The notes under the pieces: generated by a model | Database searches by the model: none | Seen by the model: only the letters and a program-made list of their open reading frames with translations | What the model was told of the DNA's origin: nothing | Made by a program: the position numbers and the translations under genes | From: Promethearchaeota archaeon | GTDB lineage: Archaea > Asgardarchaeota > Lokiarchaeia > Sigyniarchaeales > SOKP01 | Length of the DNA stretch: 53,065 nt | Assembly (NCBI GenBank): GCA_013375475.1 | Contig: JABXKD010000015.1 | Span: 1-53,065 of the forward strand | Reading direction: 5' to 3' | In this document: positions 17,061 to 25,303 of the stretch, piece by piece | Numbering within the stretch: the first letter of the stretch is position 1 | How the letters are laid out: each line of letters starts with the position of its first letter

Positions 17061-17891
17061 TTATTTTATAACCAGTGTACAATCAATTTTTTGACCTTTC
17101 AACGATTTATAAATATACTTGCTCTCTAGGCCATTAATTAATTGAACTGGGATATTATTTTCACAAATTTTCTTAATTGAATCCAATTTTCCTTTAATGC
17201 CCCCCGTTACATCTATTTTCTGTCCCATATCTGCGAGTTTTAAACTACCTAATTCATCACACTTACATTGTTCAACTAATATATAATTATCTGAATCATT
17301 TTCATCTTTCACATATAAACCATCAGTCTCCATTGTAAAGATAACTTTTGATATATCATGTTTTTTCAAATTTTTACTTAATTCAAGGATGATTTGGTCT
17401 CCTGAAATAATTGAAAAAGAACCACTAATATCGAAAATTATATCTCCATATAAAATTGGCAATATATTTAAGTCTAAAGCGGCTTCAATCGCATCAATAG
17501 AATTTGTAACAATTTTATTTAAATTTTTTATAAAGATGCTCGAAGATTGTATTGATAAAACAGGGAATTGATTATCCAGAAACAACTCAATTAAAAAATT
17601 ATTGAATTTATTCATTGAATGATGAGTCTCAGCTACCCCAAGAATTTGATTAGGAATAGATTTATCAAGCCCTTTTGTAATATTGTATTTTTTCGCGAGA
17701 GGATGACCAAAGGAGCCACCACCATGGATCAAAATAAGTTTTTCATTGGCTTCAATTATTTGGCGAACTGCGCTTTTAACGACATCTTCTCTGATGGAGA
17801 AAGGTTTGTTTTTATCAGTAAGTAAACTTCCACCTAATTTCAATAGAATTATTTTTTCTTTACTATTCAATTTTATAAAGCACTCATCCAA
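17061..17891 (-). CDS. ipk: isopentenyl phosphate kinase
   Basis: Phosphorylates isopentenyl phosphate to IPP, the last step of the archaeal mevalonate route, whether IP comes from anhydromevalonate phosphate or from phosphomevalonate decarboxylation. It is an amino acid kinase fold of 276 residues with IILLKLGGSLLTDK, HGGGSFGHPLAKKY (His63 is the family catalytic His), ILYGDIIFD, SGDQII and KIDVTGGIKGKLDSI. No ATG lies near the expected start; TTG 17891 follows an in-frame TGA closely, and a second TTG occurs before the first strand, so the exact start is uncertain. Confidence 0.93.
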   Translation of the reverse strand: MDECFIKLNSKEKIILLKLGGSLLTDKNKPFSIREDVVKSAVRQIIEANEKLILIHGGGSFGHPLAKKYNITKGLDKSIPNQILGVAETHHSMNKFNNFLIELFLDNQFPVLSIQSSSIFIKNLNKIVTNSIDAIEAALDLNILPILYGDIIFDISGSFSIISGDQIILELSKNLKKHDISKVIFTMETDGLYVKDENDSDNYILVEQCKCDELGSLKLADMGQKIDVTGGIKGKLDSIKKICENNIPVQLINGLESKYIYKSLKGQKIDCTLVIK

Positions 17892-18283
17892 TCATTGATC
17901 TCCAAGCATCCAAACTCCCAAAAATATATACCTTATTACACTTTTGTTTTGCTTAATTTTAAGAAGTTATTTAAATCTAAACTTTAGCTTAGAATAATTA
18001 TATTAGATAATTTTCAGCTAAATTTAAAAAATTAGATTTGAAATTAGTATAAAAAATAGATTATACTTCGAATAAAAAAAAATATTTCAAATAATAAAAC
18101 ATCTTAAAAAAAATAAAGCAACTTCAAAAAAAAATTGAAACTAGTCTTATAATTTTCCTCTCCAGATTAGATTATTATGGAAAAAACCTTTAGTTTTATA
18201 AAAAGTGTATCACAAATTCCTCTAGTAAAAACTAATAAAAATGTAAATCACATCGCAGTAAATAAAAGTATGAGATGGAGTTT
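17892..18283. other. AT-rich divergent intergenic region
   Basis: Nearly 390 bases between the isopentenyl phosphate kinase and the decarboxylase operon. It is very A/T rich, with several runs of A. No small gene or structured RNA is apparent. The only recognisable element is the TTTTATAAAAAGTGT box at 18194-18208. Confidence 0.5.
18194..18208 (+). promoter_or_regulatory. TATA element of the mevalonate operon, second copy of the fni box
   Basis: TTTTATAAAAAGTGT is identical to 8338-8352, and the next 20 bases are also similar. It lies 67-76 bases before the candidate starts of the UbiD-type decarboxylase, so the mRNA has a leader of about 40-50 bases. Confidence 0.6.
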
Positions 18284-19591
18284 ATGGGATTTAGAGAATA
18301 TTTAGAAAGTATAGACAAAAAAGGATTATTAAAAAAAATAGATGTTGAAGTATCAAAGAAGTTAGAGATTTCTGGTATATTAAAGAAGATGGAACCAACT
18401 CCTATAATGTTTAATAATGTTAAAGAATCTAAGTTCAGAGTTGCAGGTAATATTTTTTGTACTAAAAATGTTATTGCTTCGTATTTCAATGTAGCTCCAA
18501 CTGACATTATACCAATGCTTTCGAAAGCAATATTAGAAAGCTCTGAACCAGAAGTAATTAATGATGCCCCTTGTCAAGAAATAATTGAACCAGATGTAGA
18601 TTTAGATAAATTACCAATTTTATTCCATTGCGAAAAGGACGGTGGAAACTACATTAGTTCTGCTGTAGTCGTAGCAAGAGATCCTGAATATGGACAGAAT
18701 TTGGATTTTCACCGAGCTATGCAGTTTTCCAAAGATAAATTTTCTACTCGAATAGTTCGAGGTCGTAATTTTCATACATTTTTAGAGAAAAACGATGAAC
18801 TAGATGTTGCTTTTTGTATAGGAAATACTCCAAACATACTAATTGCTGGAGCTACCTCTGTTGAGATTGGATTTGACGAATTAAAAATAGCTAATGCTTT
18901 AGAACCAATAAAACTGGTGAAGGCAAATTCGGTTGATCTTTTAATTCCTGCTGAAACTGAGTTTGTTTTAGAAGGGCGCGTCTATAAGGATGAAAAACAC
19001 GCCGAAGGGCCTTTTGTAGATCTAACTGAAACTTACGACACGATAAGGGAAGAACCCGTTTTCGAGGTTAAGAAAATAACTCATAGAAAGAATGCGATAT
19101 GGCAAGCTTTATTGCCGGGAGCTCTTGAACATAAGATATTAATGGGCATGCCACGCGAACCTACAATATTCAATAAAGTTAACGAAGCTGGAGTTAAATG
19201 CTTAGATGTTAATGTAAATCCTGGAGGGTGCTCCTGGTTACATGCCATCGTCCAAATTGATAAAAAATCAGAAGAAGATGGAAATAAAGCAATAAGTGGT
19301 GCTTTTGCTGGTCATGGTAGCTGTAAGCACATTTTTATCGTAGATAGCGATATAAATATTTACGATCCTTTGTCAGTAGAATGGGCTATGGCAACTAGAT
19401 TTCAAGGCGACAGTAGAATGATCGTTAAAGATAAAGAACCAGGAAGCAGTCTAGATCCTAGCGCAGAACCAGGGACAAAAATGACTACTAAAATAGGATT
19501 TGATTTAACAAAACCTTTAATTATAAAAGGGAAGAGTTTTGAAATAGCAGATTTTCCCGAAATAGATATTAAGAAGTATTTTAACCAATAA
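18284..19591 (+). CDS. UbiD-family anhydromevalonate phosphate decarboxylase
   Basis: Prenylated-FMN-dependent decarboxylase. In this context it would convert trans-anhydromevalonate 5-phosphate to isopentenyl phosphate. The family plan is clear: N-terminal FREYLESIDKKGLLKKI, the prFMN/metal region STRIVRGRNFHTFLE, catalytic Glu in EGPFVDLTETYD, and NPGGCSWLHAIVQ. It has about 435 residues, the usual length. I chose ATG 18284 (GATGGAG just before it); ATG 18275 is nine bases upstream and also possible. It heads a four-gene run with the two aconitase-X subunits and mevalonate kinase, which identifies its role within the broad UbiD family. The UbiX that makes its cofactor is at 22222. Confidence 0.9.
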   Translation: MGFREYLESIDKKGLLKKIDVEVSKKLEISGILKKMEPTPIMFNNVKESKFRVAGNIFCTKNVIASYFNVAPTDIIPMLSKAILESSEPEVINDAPCQEIIEPDVDLDKLPILFHCEKDGGNYISSAVVVARDPEYGQNLDFHRAMQFSKDKFSTRIVRGRNFHTFLEKNDELDVAFCIGNTPNILIAGATSVEIGFDELKIANALEPIKLVKANSVDLLIPAETEFVLEGRVYKDEKHAEGPFVDLTETYDTIREEPVFEVKKITHRKNAIWQALLPGALEHKILMGMPREPTIFNKVNEAGVKCLDVNVNPGGCSWLHAIVQIDKKSEEDGNKAISGAFAGHGSCKHIFIVDSDINIYDPLSVEWAMATRFQGDSRMIVKDKEPGSSLDPSAEPGTKMTTKIGFDLTKPLIIKGKSFEIADFPEIDIKKYFNQ

Positions 19592-19603
19592 GAGTGCTTA
19601 GTT

Positions 19604-20797
19604 ATGAGATTAGATCAAGAAGAAAAAGACATGCTTGAAGGGAAATACGGAAAAGCTACTCAAAAATCTATGGAAATTTTAACTACTTTAGGCGATATAT
19701 TTGATGCTGAAAGTATGATCGATGTTCATGGAGTTCAAATAGCGGGTGTTTCTTATGTCAATCTTGGCGAGGCAGGATTGGAATTCCTTAACGAAATGGC
19801 AGAAGACGGGAAGGTCAGAGTTTTAACGACCTTAAATCCCGCAGGAATGGATCGCGAAAATTGGCAAGCGCTAGGAATAGATAAGGAATTTGCGAAAAAT
19901 CAAAATCGAGCTATAGACGCATTTGCCAAAATGGGGATTATAACTACATGTTCGTGCACTCCATACTTGATTGGAAATAATCCTCATTATGGACAACATA
20001 TTGCTTGGGCAGAAAGTAGTGCTGTTTGCTATTCTAATTCTGTTATAGGAGCTCGAACAAATCGTGAGGGGGGACCAAGTGCGCTAGCGGCTGCTTTAAC
20101 TGGAAAAACTCCTAATTACGGTTATCATTTGGATCAAAATCGTCATGGCCAAGTTTTAGTAAAAGTTAATGCTCCAATTAAAGGTACAGACGAATTTGGT
20201 GTACTGGGAAAAATAATCGGAGACAAGCTCGTTGATTTAGGAAAAAAAATTCCATATATCACTGGAATTCCTTCAGCTACAGTCGAAGAACTCAAATCTT
20301 TTTGTGCTTCCGTAGCGACTTATGGGGGAACAGCGTTATTCCACATGGAAGATATAACTCCTGAGTACGATAAATACCCAAGACCAAGCGAGATTGTATT
20401 TAAGATTGATCAGAATGACTTAGATATTGCTCGGGTTGAGCTTATTGATAAAGATGTTGAAATAGATTTTGTAAGTATAGGCTGTCCTCATGCTTCAATT
20501 CACGAAATAGCGAACCTCGCGAACTTATTAAAGGGAAAAAAAGTAAAAAAGGAATTTTGGATAACTACAGCTCGACCCACCAAGAAGATTGCTGACGAAG
20601 CTGGCTATTCTAAAATCATCGAAGATTCTGGAGCAAAGTTTGCTGCGGATACATGTTGCGTAGTAGCTCCTATAAAAGGACGCTTTAAAGGGATCATGGT
20701 GGATTCAGCAAAAGCGTGTTATTACGGTCGAGCTAAAAATAAATTTAAAGTTAAAATCGGATCTATTGAAGAATGTGTTGAGGAGGCTACAAAATGA
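19604..20797 (+). CDS. phosphomevalonate dehydratase large subunit (aconitase X)
   Basis: Aconitase X catalytic subunit; in archaea it dehydrates mevalonate 5-phosphate to trans-anhydromevalonate 5-phosphate. It has 397 residues. Iron-sulphur ligand candidates are Cys in TTCSCTPYLIGN, SIGCPHASIHE and ADTCCVVAPIKGR. Substrate-region motifs are ESSAVCYSNSVIGARTNREGG, given in part as AVCYSNSVIGARTNREGG, and TEDIDVHG-like MIDVHGVQIAG. ATG 19604 is 12 bases after the previous stop. The small subunit overlaps its stop by four bases (ATGA), the classical coupling for this heterodimer. Confidence 0.93.
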   Translation: MRLDQEEKDMLEGKYGKATQKSMEILTTLGDIFDAESMIDVHGVQIAGVSYVNLGEAGLEFLNEMAEDGKVRVLTTLNPAGMDRENWQALGIDKEFAKNQNRAIDAFAKMGIITTCSCTPYLIGNNPHYGQHIAWAESSAVCYSNSVIGARTNREGGPSALAAALTGKTPNYGYHLDQNRHGQVLVKVNAPIKGTDEFGVLGKIIGDKLVDLGKKIPYITGIPSATVEELKSFCASVATYGGTALFHMEDITPEYDKYPRPSEIVFKIDQNDLDIARVELIDKDVEIDFVSIGCPHASIHEIANLANLLKGKKVKKEFWITTARPTKKIADEAGYSKIIEDSGAKFAADTCCVVAPIKGRFKGIMVDSAKACYYGRAKNKFKVKIGSIEECVEEATK

Positions 20798-21183
20798 AGC
20801 TGACGGGGAGAAAAATATACAAAGGAAGGGTTGAAGGAGAAGCTATAGTAACAAATGATGGTATCTCTTTTTATGGGGGTGTTGATCCCGATAGCGGTAA
20901 AATTGTTGAAGTTGGACACGAACTTGAAGGTCAATCAATAACGGACAAAATATTAGTTTTTCCTACTGGTAAAGGATCAACCGTAGGGTCATATACGATG
21001 TATAGAATGAAAAAAAATAATACAGCCCCATTAGCAATTATAAATAAAGAAATAGATACCATCATTGCTGTTGGCTGTATTATTAGCGAAATTCCTTGTG
21101 TTGATAAAATAGATATTAATAATATTAAAACTGGACAAAATTTAATTGTTAATGGTTCTGAAGGAACTGTGGAGGTGAAATAA
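20794..21183 (+). CDS. phosphomevalonate dehydratase small subunit (aconitase X swivel)
   Basis: Swivelling-domain partner of the large subunit, 129 residues, the normal size for the archaeal small subunit (DUF126). It has a KIYKGRVEGEAIVTNDGISFYGG lead, given in part as GRVEGEAIVTNDGISF, plus VDPDSGKIVEVGHELEGQSI and the Gly/Ser-rich FPTGKGSTVGSYTMYRM that closes over the substrate. Its ATG overlaps the stop of the large subunit (ATGA at 20794), and its own end carries the ribosome binding site for mevalonate kinase. Confidence 0.93.
   Translation: MKLTGRKIYKGRVEGEAIVTNDGISFYGGVDPDSGKIVEVGHELEGQSITDKILVFPTGKGSTVGSYTMYRMKKNNTAPLAIINKEIDTIIAVGCIISEIPCVDKIDINNIKTGQNLIVNGSEGTVEVK
21171..21178 (+). 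promoter_or_regulatory. strong ribosome binding site for mevalonate kinase
   Basis: GGAGGTGA, a full anti-16S match, sits inside the last codons of the small subunit gene and five bases before ATG 21184. The stop TAA and the ATG are directly adjacent, so this site fixes the start. Confidence 0.75.
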
Positions 21184-22119
21184 ATGGGTCTTGGAAAAGG
21201 ATTTGGCAAAACAATCCTATTTGGTGAACACTTCGTCGTTTATGGACTCCCAGCTATTGCTTCAGCCCTAGGTTCTTATACAACAGCTGAAGTTAAAGTA
21301 GTTGATGGAAAGGGGTGGGAAGTCATCGATCAGCGCTTAGCCACTCCAGGTTATAAAGAGAAAAAATACGATGAAGCAATGCAATCTATAAAGAATGTTA
21401 TCGAATACATGAACATAGATGTTGGATACCAGAAGCTTGAAATAATTTTTTCTGGAGATTTATTTGCCGCTAGTGGCGTTGGTGCTTCTGCTGCCCAAGC
21501 TACTTCTCTAGCCCGGGCAATTAATGATAGCTTTACTCTAATGTGGGATGATGAAAAGATTAACGAAGCTGCCTACGAAGGCGAGAAAGCCTATCATGGA
21601 ACGCCATCAGGAATAGATAATACTGCTTCTACTTATGGCGGATTGATATGGTTCGTAAAAAATTTAAAAGGTGGTAAAAATATTATGGAAGTCCTTCGAT
21701 CGCCAAAAAAAATGGCGTTAGTTATCGCAAATTCGGGAATAACAGCTTCCACTACAGAAGTAGTTGCCGATGTGCGGAGATTAAAAGAAGCCAATCCTAA
21801 AAAATTTGAGAAAATATTTGAAGATTATAAAGATATATCCAAAAAAGCTAAATCAGCATTACTTAAGAGCGATGTTGAAAGTATTGGTAATTTAATGAAC
21901 CAAAATCATAAATTACTTCAAGAAATCACAGTTTCGGGAGAAATTAACGATAAACTGGTTAAAATAGCTTTAAGCAACGGAGCACTAGGAGCAAAGATGA
22001 CGGGAACTGGTAGGGGCGGATTAGTTATTGCTCTAGCTGAGAACGACGAAATTCAGGAAAATATCGCTAAGTCTATAGAATTGGAAGGCTACGATGCCTG
22101 GAAAACGATGATAGGATGA
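21184..22119 (+). CDS. mvk: mevalonate kinase
   Basis: Phosphorylates mevalonate to mevalonate 5-phosphate, the substrate of the dehydratase encoded just upstream. It is a GHMP kinase of 311 residues: motif 1 GKTILFGEHFVVYGLPAIA, motif 2 phosphate loop SGVGASAAQATSLARA, the motif AYHGTPSGIDNTASTYGG with the catalytic-region Asp, and motif 3 GAKMTGTGRGGLVIAL. The Phe in GEHFVVYG replaces the Ala common in other mevalonate kinases. It is the last gene of the four-gene operon and is translated from a strong ribosome binding site. Confidence 0.94.
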   Translation: MGLGKGFGKTILFGEHFVVYGLPAIASALGSYTTAEVKVVDGKGWEVIDQRLATPGYKEKKYDEAMQSIKNVIEYMNIDVGYQKLEIIFSGDLFAASGVGASAAQATSLARAINDSFTLMWDDEKINEAAYEGEKAYHGTPSGIDNTASTYGGLIWFVKNLKGGKNIMEVLRSPKKMALVIANSGITASTTEVVADVRRLKEANPKKFEKIFEDYKDISKKAKSALLKSDVESIGNLMNQNHKLLQEITVSGEINDKLVKIALSNGALGAKMTGTGRGGLVIALAENDEIQENIAKSIELEGYDAWKTMIG

Positions 22120-22221
22120 ATCTAAGGCAGACTTGACTGGCAATAAAAAAGTAATTCTATTAAAATTAGGTTTTACTTTTGGTTAAATCCTAAGTAAACC
22201 ATTAAATAAATTTCGAATTTC

Positions 22222-22782
22222 TTACTTCTCTCCCCAACTCTTAATCCCACTATCAATACTCATATGATCAAGAATTCTCCCTATAAAATATTCGTTTAGT
22301 TCTGTGATATTTTTAGGTTTGATGTAATAAGATGGAATTGGTGGAGCAATTAATACCCCCAATCTCGAAAGTTTTAGCATGTTTTCTAAATGAATTGCAC
22401 TGAATGGACTTTCTCTTACAACTAAGATAAGTTTTCTTTGTTCTTTTATTGCAACATCTGCTGCTCTAGTGATCAAGTTGTCTGCAAATCCGTTAGCAAT
22501 TGCTGCTAAAGTCTTCATAGAGCAGGGGATTATAACCATGATGTTATTCTTGTAAGAGCCACTCGCAGGACCTGCTGATAAATCGTCTACTTCATAGTAA
22601 TTATCAGATAATTCAATTATTTCATCAACTTTGTAATCAGTTTCGATGTTTATGATCTTCTCGGCTTCTTTTGAAATAGTTAATTCTGTTTGTAATCCCT
22701 TTTGTTTCAATTGTTTTAGCAAAATTACCGCTAAATCAACTCCACTAGCACCAGTAATTGCAACAAGGACCAAATTTTTCAC
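22222..22782 (-). CDS. ubiX: flavin prenyltransferase UbiX
   Basis: Joins a dimethylallyl group to FMN to make prenyl-FMN, the cofactor of UbiD enzymes, so it serves the decarboxylase encoded at 18284. It has 186 residues with the family signatures VAITGASGVDLAVILLK, the Ser/Gly-rich ASGSYK, PCSMKTLAAIANGFADNLITRAADV (in part: PCSMKTLAAIANGF), and IHLENMLKLSRLGVLIAPP. Archaeal UbiX often uses DMAP or DMAPP, which fits the surrounding pathway. It is the last gene of a minus-strand run after GGR and the prenyl synthase, 24 bases behind the latter. Confidence 0.94.
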   Translation of the reverse strand: MKNLVLVAITGASGVDLAVILLKQLKQKGLQTELTISKEAEKIINIETDYKVDEIIELSDNYYEVDDLSAGPASGSYKNNIMVIIPCSMKTLAAIANGFADNLITRAADVAIKEQRKLILVVRESPFSAIHLENMLKLSRLGVLIAPPIPSYYIKPKNITELNEYFIGRILDHMSIDSGIKSWGEK

Positions 22783-22806
22783 ATTAATTAAAATTATTAA
22801 TGGTAA

Positions 22807-23850
22807 TTAGAATTTTCTTTCTAATACAAATTTTAGTAAATTCTCAAAAAATTCTATCTCTGAATCGTTTATAACTGGTTTCAATTTTTCAAGCGCATCA
22901 CGAGCTTCATCGTAATACTTTGTCGCTAACTCCCTACAAGTATTAATTACATCAGCTTTCATAAACAAATCTTTTACTTCTTGGACATCTTCACTACTTA
23001 TCTCTGATTTTGAAAAAATGGTTAACAGATCATCTTTCCTTTTTGCTTCTAATCTATTCATAGCTTCGATTAGTAAACACGTACGTTTTCCTTCACGAAT
23101 ATCTCCGTCTGTAGGTTTTCCAGTTACTTTTTCATCTCCAAAAGTTCCTAATATATCATCAATTATTTGAAAAATTATCCCTAAGTTGATGCCATATGTT
23201 GATAAAAGAGGAGTGTACTCTTTTTCAACTTGCGCGTAGTTTGCTCCAATTAAGATTGATTTTTCTATAAGAGCTCCAGTTTTAAGAGAAACCATTTGGA
23301 TATACTCATCCATCGATAAGCTACTTCTATTCACCATATCGATTTCTATTAAAACACCGTGGATCACTTCAGTGAAAGCCTGTCTGTAATAATAAATCGA
23401 ATTTAAATTCAAATCTCTTGAAAAATCTTGGTTAAAATACGCATCTGCACCCATAATAAAAGTAGTATCTCCCCCAATAATGCCTATGCTCGTTCCAAAA
23501 TCTGTAGCATCTGTTTTTTCGAATTGATTTTTTAAGTGATATTGTTGAAACCTATAATGAAACGCGGGATTTCCGCGTCGATAATCATCTTTATCAATTA
23601 TATCGTCATGGACTAAAGTTGCATTATGCAAAAATTCAATCCCTACGCTAGGGCGAACAATTTCTTCTGCCATTTTTTTAGTTATTCCATTAAATGTCGC
23701 AATAGTAAGCAATGGTCTTATTCGCTTTCCACCAACCAAGATATAATTTTTAATTTCCGAATAATAATCTTTAAGAAAACCATTGTCCATACTGTTAATT
23801 CTCTCATCAAAAATAGATGCGATCACAGAATCAATTTTAGGTTTATACAA
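22807..23850 (-). CDS. trans-polyprenyl diphosphate synthase (probable GGPP synthase)
   Basis: Adds IPP units to DMAPP to give C20 (or near) all-trans prenyl diphosphate for ether lipids and carotenoids. Both Asp-rich motifs are seen: LVHDDIIDKDDYRRG and FQIIDDILGTFGDEKVTGKP. The family lysine/arginine-rich GGKRIRP follows an N-terminal helix. It has 347 residues. Chain length is not certain from sequence by eye; context (phytoene synthase, geranylgeranyl reductase) argues for C20. The probable start is TTG 23850 with no nearer ATG, 34 bases after the GGR stop. Confidence 0.9.
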   Translation of the reverse strand: MYKPKIDSVIASIFDERINSMDNGFLKDYYSEIKNYILVGGKRIRPLLTIATFNGITKKMAEEIVRPSVGIEFLHNATLVHDDIIDKDDYRRGNPAFHYRFQQYHLKNQFEKTDATDFGTSIGIIGGDTTFIMGADAYFNQDFSRDLNLNSIYYYRQAFTEVIHGVLIEIDMVNRSSLSMDEYIQMVSLKTGALIEKSILIGANYAQVEKEYTPLLSTYGINLGIIFQIIDDILGTFGDEKVTGKPTDGDIREGKRTCLLIEAMNRLEAKRKDDLLTIFSKSEISSEDVQEVKDLFMKADVINTCRELATKYYDEARDALEKLKPVINDSEIEFFENLLKFVLERKF

Positions 23851-23884
23851 TTTTGTGTACGGTATAAATTTTATAAGATTTCAC

Positions 23885-24994
23885 CTAATCCATTAATTTT
23901 CCCATAACTATCTGGGAACTACGGTAATTTTCCCATAGTTTTAAGAATTTTTTTAAGTTTTCATCGCTTTGAAATATCTTATCTCTGGCAATTCTCTTAG
24001 CTTTCAAAACTTTAAGAAAATTACGATCTAAAGATTTTTCGTATATTTTGCCTAACCTATCAAGTTTATCCTTTTCCTCGCAAGTTTTAATGGTTTCAAT
24101 TGCGATTTGTCCTGACATCATGGCATATGGAATACCTTTTCCTGAAATAGGATCAACAATTCCACCAGCGTCTCCAACAGCAAAAACATTATCCTCATAA
24201 AGCTTAGATCTTAATCCTACAGGGATTAAATGAGGCTTAAAAATTTCTAAAGTCGAATTTTGTAACACTTGATTGACAAAAGGAAGTCCTGTAAATTTTT
24301 TAAATTCCTCTCTGGAATTTTTTACTAAATTAATCTGATTACCCCATCCTACCGTAATTTTGTCTTCTTTTGGGAATAACCAAGCATAACCCACAGTAAT
24401 CAGATTTTTTATACCAAAAAAAAGATGAACTGAATCTGATCCCAAGTGTTTATCTATACTAGATATTGTTGTTTTCCTCTCTTCTGTAATTGTTAGTATG
24501 ATGTCTTCGCTAGCAAAAAATGGCCAATTTAATAATTTTAGAGTCGGAGAATTTACTCCATCAGCAGCAATTACATATTTCGCAGAGTATTTATCTTTAT
24601 TAGTGGTTACCACGTATGAGCCATTTTTTTGTTCCACGTTAATCATAGGCTCTTCTTCCTTTAAAAGCGCTCCACTATCAACCGCCATATCCGTTAGAAA
24701 CTTATCAAAAGTACTTCTCCAAACAACTCCGCCCTTACCTTTCTTGCTATATGTTTCCCCATCGACATGATGCAATTCTAAAGATTCAATAACTCTAGCA
24801 ATCTTTTCCTCAGGGTAATCGATTTCTTCTACAAGTTCCCACGCAATGGCGCCACCACACGCTTTATATCTGCCATTATCACTAAGCTCTTCCTTTTCAA
24901 GAATACACGAAGAGTATCCATTTTCAGCAGCAGTTTTTGCCGCAAATGATCCTCCGGGGCCTGCTCCTATTATAATGATATCAAAGTTTTTCAT
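23885..24994 (-). CDS. ggr: geranylgeranyl reductase
   Basis: FAD enzyme that saturates the geranylgeranyl chains of archaeal ether lipids. It has 369 residues: N-terminal FAD site DIIIIGAGPGGSFAAKTAA, YKACGGAI, and the family fingerprint VFAVGDAGGIVDPISGKGIPYAM, given in part as GDAGGIVDPISGKGI. It is the first gene of a three-gene minus-strand run (GGR, prenyl synthase, UbiX) with close spacing. It could also act on other polyprenyl groups such as dolichol or quinones. Confidence 0.93.
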   Translation of the reverse strand: MKNFDIIIIGAGPGGSFAAKTAAENGYSSCILEKEELSDNGRYKACGGAIAWELVEEIDYPEEKIARVIESLELHHVDGETYSKKGKGGVVWRSTFDKFLTDMAVDSGALLKEEEPMINVEQKNGSYVVTTNKDKYSAKYVIAADGVNSPTLKLLNWPFFASEDIILTITEERKTTISSIDKHLGSDSVHLFFGIKNLITVGYAWLFPKEDKITVGWGNQINLVKNSREEFKKFTGLPFVNQVLQNSTLEIFKPHLIPVGLRSKLYEDNVFAVGDAGGIVDPISGKGIPYAMMSGQIAIETIKTCEEKDKLDRLGKIYEKSLDRNFLKVLKAKRIARDKIFQSDENLKKFLKLWENYRSSQIVMGKLMD

Positions 24995-25303
24995 ATTTAT
25001 TCAAAGTTCATACATCAATGGTTCTTGTAGTGAATAAAAGCTAGAATAAAAATTGTTTCACATAATCAATAGTATTAAATATATATTACGCATAAGTAGA
25101 CATCAAGAGAGGAATAAACCTAAGATAAACGCAACCTAAACAAATACCTACAACAGTTAAAAATTATCAGTCTTTTGAGATAAACCGTTTGAGAAAACTT
25201 CTATTTTCGATTTTCCATTTTTAAATTTTTTTTTTCTAAAGTTTTAAAATTATTCCTTAATTTATTCCTTAAACATTTACTATTGATTGAGAATCAATAA
25301 AAT
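24995..25303. other. AT-rich divergent intergenic region with a short tandem repeat
   Basis: About 309 bases between GGR and the alpha-mannosidase, containing promoters for both. TTATTCCTTAA occurs twice in tandem at 25250-25260 and 25262-25272, some 30-50 bases before the mannosidase ATG, and may be an operator or chance. No gene is seen. Confidence 0.45.

Noticed and set aside
25250..25272. Tandem TTATTCCTTAA as the start of a repeat array or CRISPR
   Set aside because: Only two units with no spacers; at most an operator. No CRISPR-like array, insertion sequence or integrase was seen anywhere in the window.
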